This document shows, piece after piece, positions 5,247 through 5,635 of a DNA stretch of 5,635 nt. The notes beneath the pieces were generated by a model. It saw only the letters and a program-made list of their open reading frames with translations, was not told the origin of the DNA and made no database searches. Within the stretch, counting starts at the first letter, position 1. The number at the start of each line of letters is the position of its first letter. Source of the DNA: Actinomycetota bacterium (GTDB taxonomy: Bacteria; Actinomycetota; Actinomycetes; Nanopelagicales; Nanopelagicaceae). The stretch spans positions 1-5,635 of the forward strand of contig RFRA01000075.1 in assembly GCA_009924725.1 (NCBI GenBank), read 5' to 3'. Both the position numbers and the translations under genes were made by a program.

Positions 5247-5635
5247 ATGAGCTCCTTCGTATATGACTTAATCGGACTTAGCGCCGGTATCTGTTTTATT
5301 CTGGCACTTAAAGGTTTATCTTCACCAAAGAGTGCTCGCCGCGGTAACTTGATCGGTGCCCTCGGTGCCACGATTGCAACCGTAGTTATTTTCTTCTACG
5401 CAATGCCTGATAAAGCTGGTAACGCGACTTCGCTTCCAATTAACAACTTAGGTTGGATCCTGGGCGCGATGGCAATAGGAACTTTGGTCGGTGTTCCGGC
5501 TGCGAAGAAAGTTCAAATGACACAGATGCCACAACTTGTTGCACTATTTAATGGTGTGGGTGGTGGCGCAGCTGCTCTCGTTGCAATCGTTGAGTATTTA
5601 AACCTTGGAACCGATGCCACAACCGCCGAAGTTAT
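5247..5635 (+). CDS. pntB: NAD(P) transhydrogenase subunit beta (partial, C-terminus off the right edge)
   Basis: The first 129 residues of PntB are present, ending in the window within the membrane domain; the full protein is usually about 460-480 residues with a C-terminal NADP(H)-binding domain III, not visible here. Hydrophobic helices are seen at about 6-22, 34-52, 67-84 and 104-118. Family signatures are LKGLSSPKSARRGN (21-34), GWILGAMAIG (69-78), and KKVQMTQMPQLVALFNGVGGGAA (88-110). N102 aligns with E. coli PntB His91, a residue studied in proton translocation; as I recall, asparagine is common here in split-type enzymes. PntB carries most of the proton path and the NADP(H) site, completing the enzyme with PntAA and PntAB. 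The ATG directly follows the pntAB stop and has a good Shine-Dalgarno sequence. Confidence 0.95.
   Translation, partial: MSSFVYDLIGLSAGICFILALKGLSSPKSARRGNLIGALGATIATVVIFFYAMPDKAGNATSLPINNLGWILGAMAIGTLVGVPAAKKVQMTQMPQLVALFNGVGGGAAALVAIVEYLNLGTDATTAEV

Noticed and set aside
5072..5371. 99-codon minus-strand frame across pntAB and pntB
   Set aside because: It is antisense to two certain genes and crosses their junction, with no supporting feature.

Overview
The window looks like chromosomal DNA from a low-to-mid-GC actinobacterium, roughly 45-48% GC by eye. The freshwater Nanopelagicales (acI) type is my best guess. Three things point there: a DUF3039 protein (a family I know only from Actinobacteria), a three-subunit transhydrogenase (pntAA-pntAB-pntB) of the bacterial split type, and compact spacing with apparently leaderless genes. 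The placement is inferred from gene content; no rRNA or other taxonomic marker is present.

Layout. Positions 1-1520 (minus) hold most of a secreted glycoside hydrolase family 18 protein; its C-terminus lies beyond the left edge. A 103-base divergent intergenic region separates it from an aquaporin-family channel (1624-2277, plus). The aquaporin converges on a small DUF3039 protein (2316-2597, minus). A second divergent region (2598-2710) separates DUF3039 from argF, ornithine carbamoyltransferase (2711-3649, plus). After a 178-base gap with hairpin and repeat structure comes the pnt operon: pntAA (3828-4955), pntAB (4956-5246) and pntB (5247 to beyond the right edge).

Function. PntAA, PntAB and PntB form the membrane proton-translocating NAD(P) transhydrogenase, which uses the proton gradient to make NADPH from NADH. 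ArgF carries out the citrulline-forming step of arginine synthesis and stands alone here, without other arg genes in view. The GH18 enzyme acts outside the cytoplasm on an N-acetylglucosamine-containing polymer (chitin or cell-wall glycan). The aquaporin passes water or small neutral solutes. The genes do not form one pathway; this is ordinary core-genome housekeeping.

Most interesting signal. Three transcription units (DUF3039, argF, pntAA) each have a TANNNT -10-like hexamer ending exactly 6 bases before the ATG, which would put the transcription start on the A of the start codon (leaderless mRNA). The GH18 and aquaporin genes lack this. I found no mobile elements, CRISPR arrays, tRNAs or rRNAs, and no convincing undescribed system.
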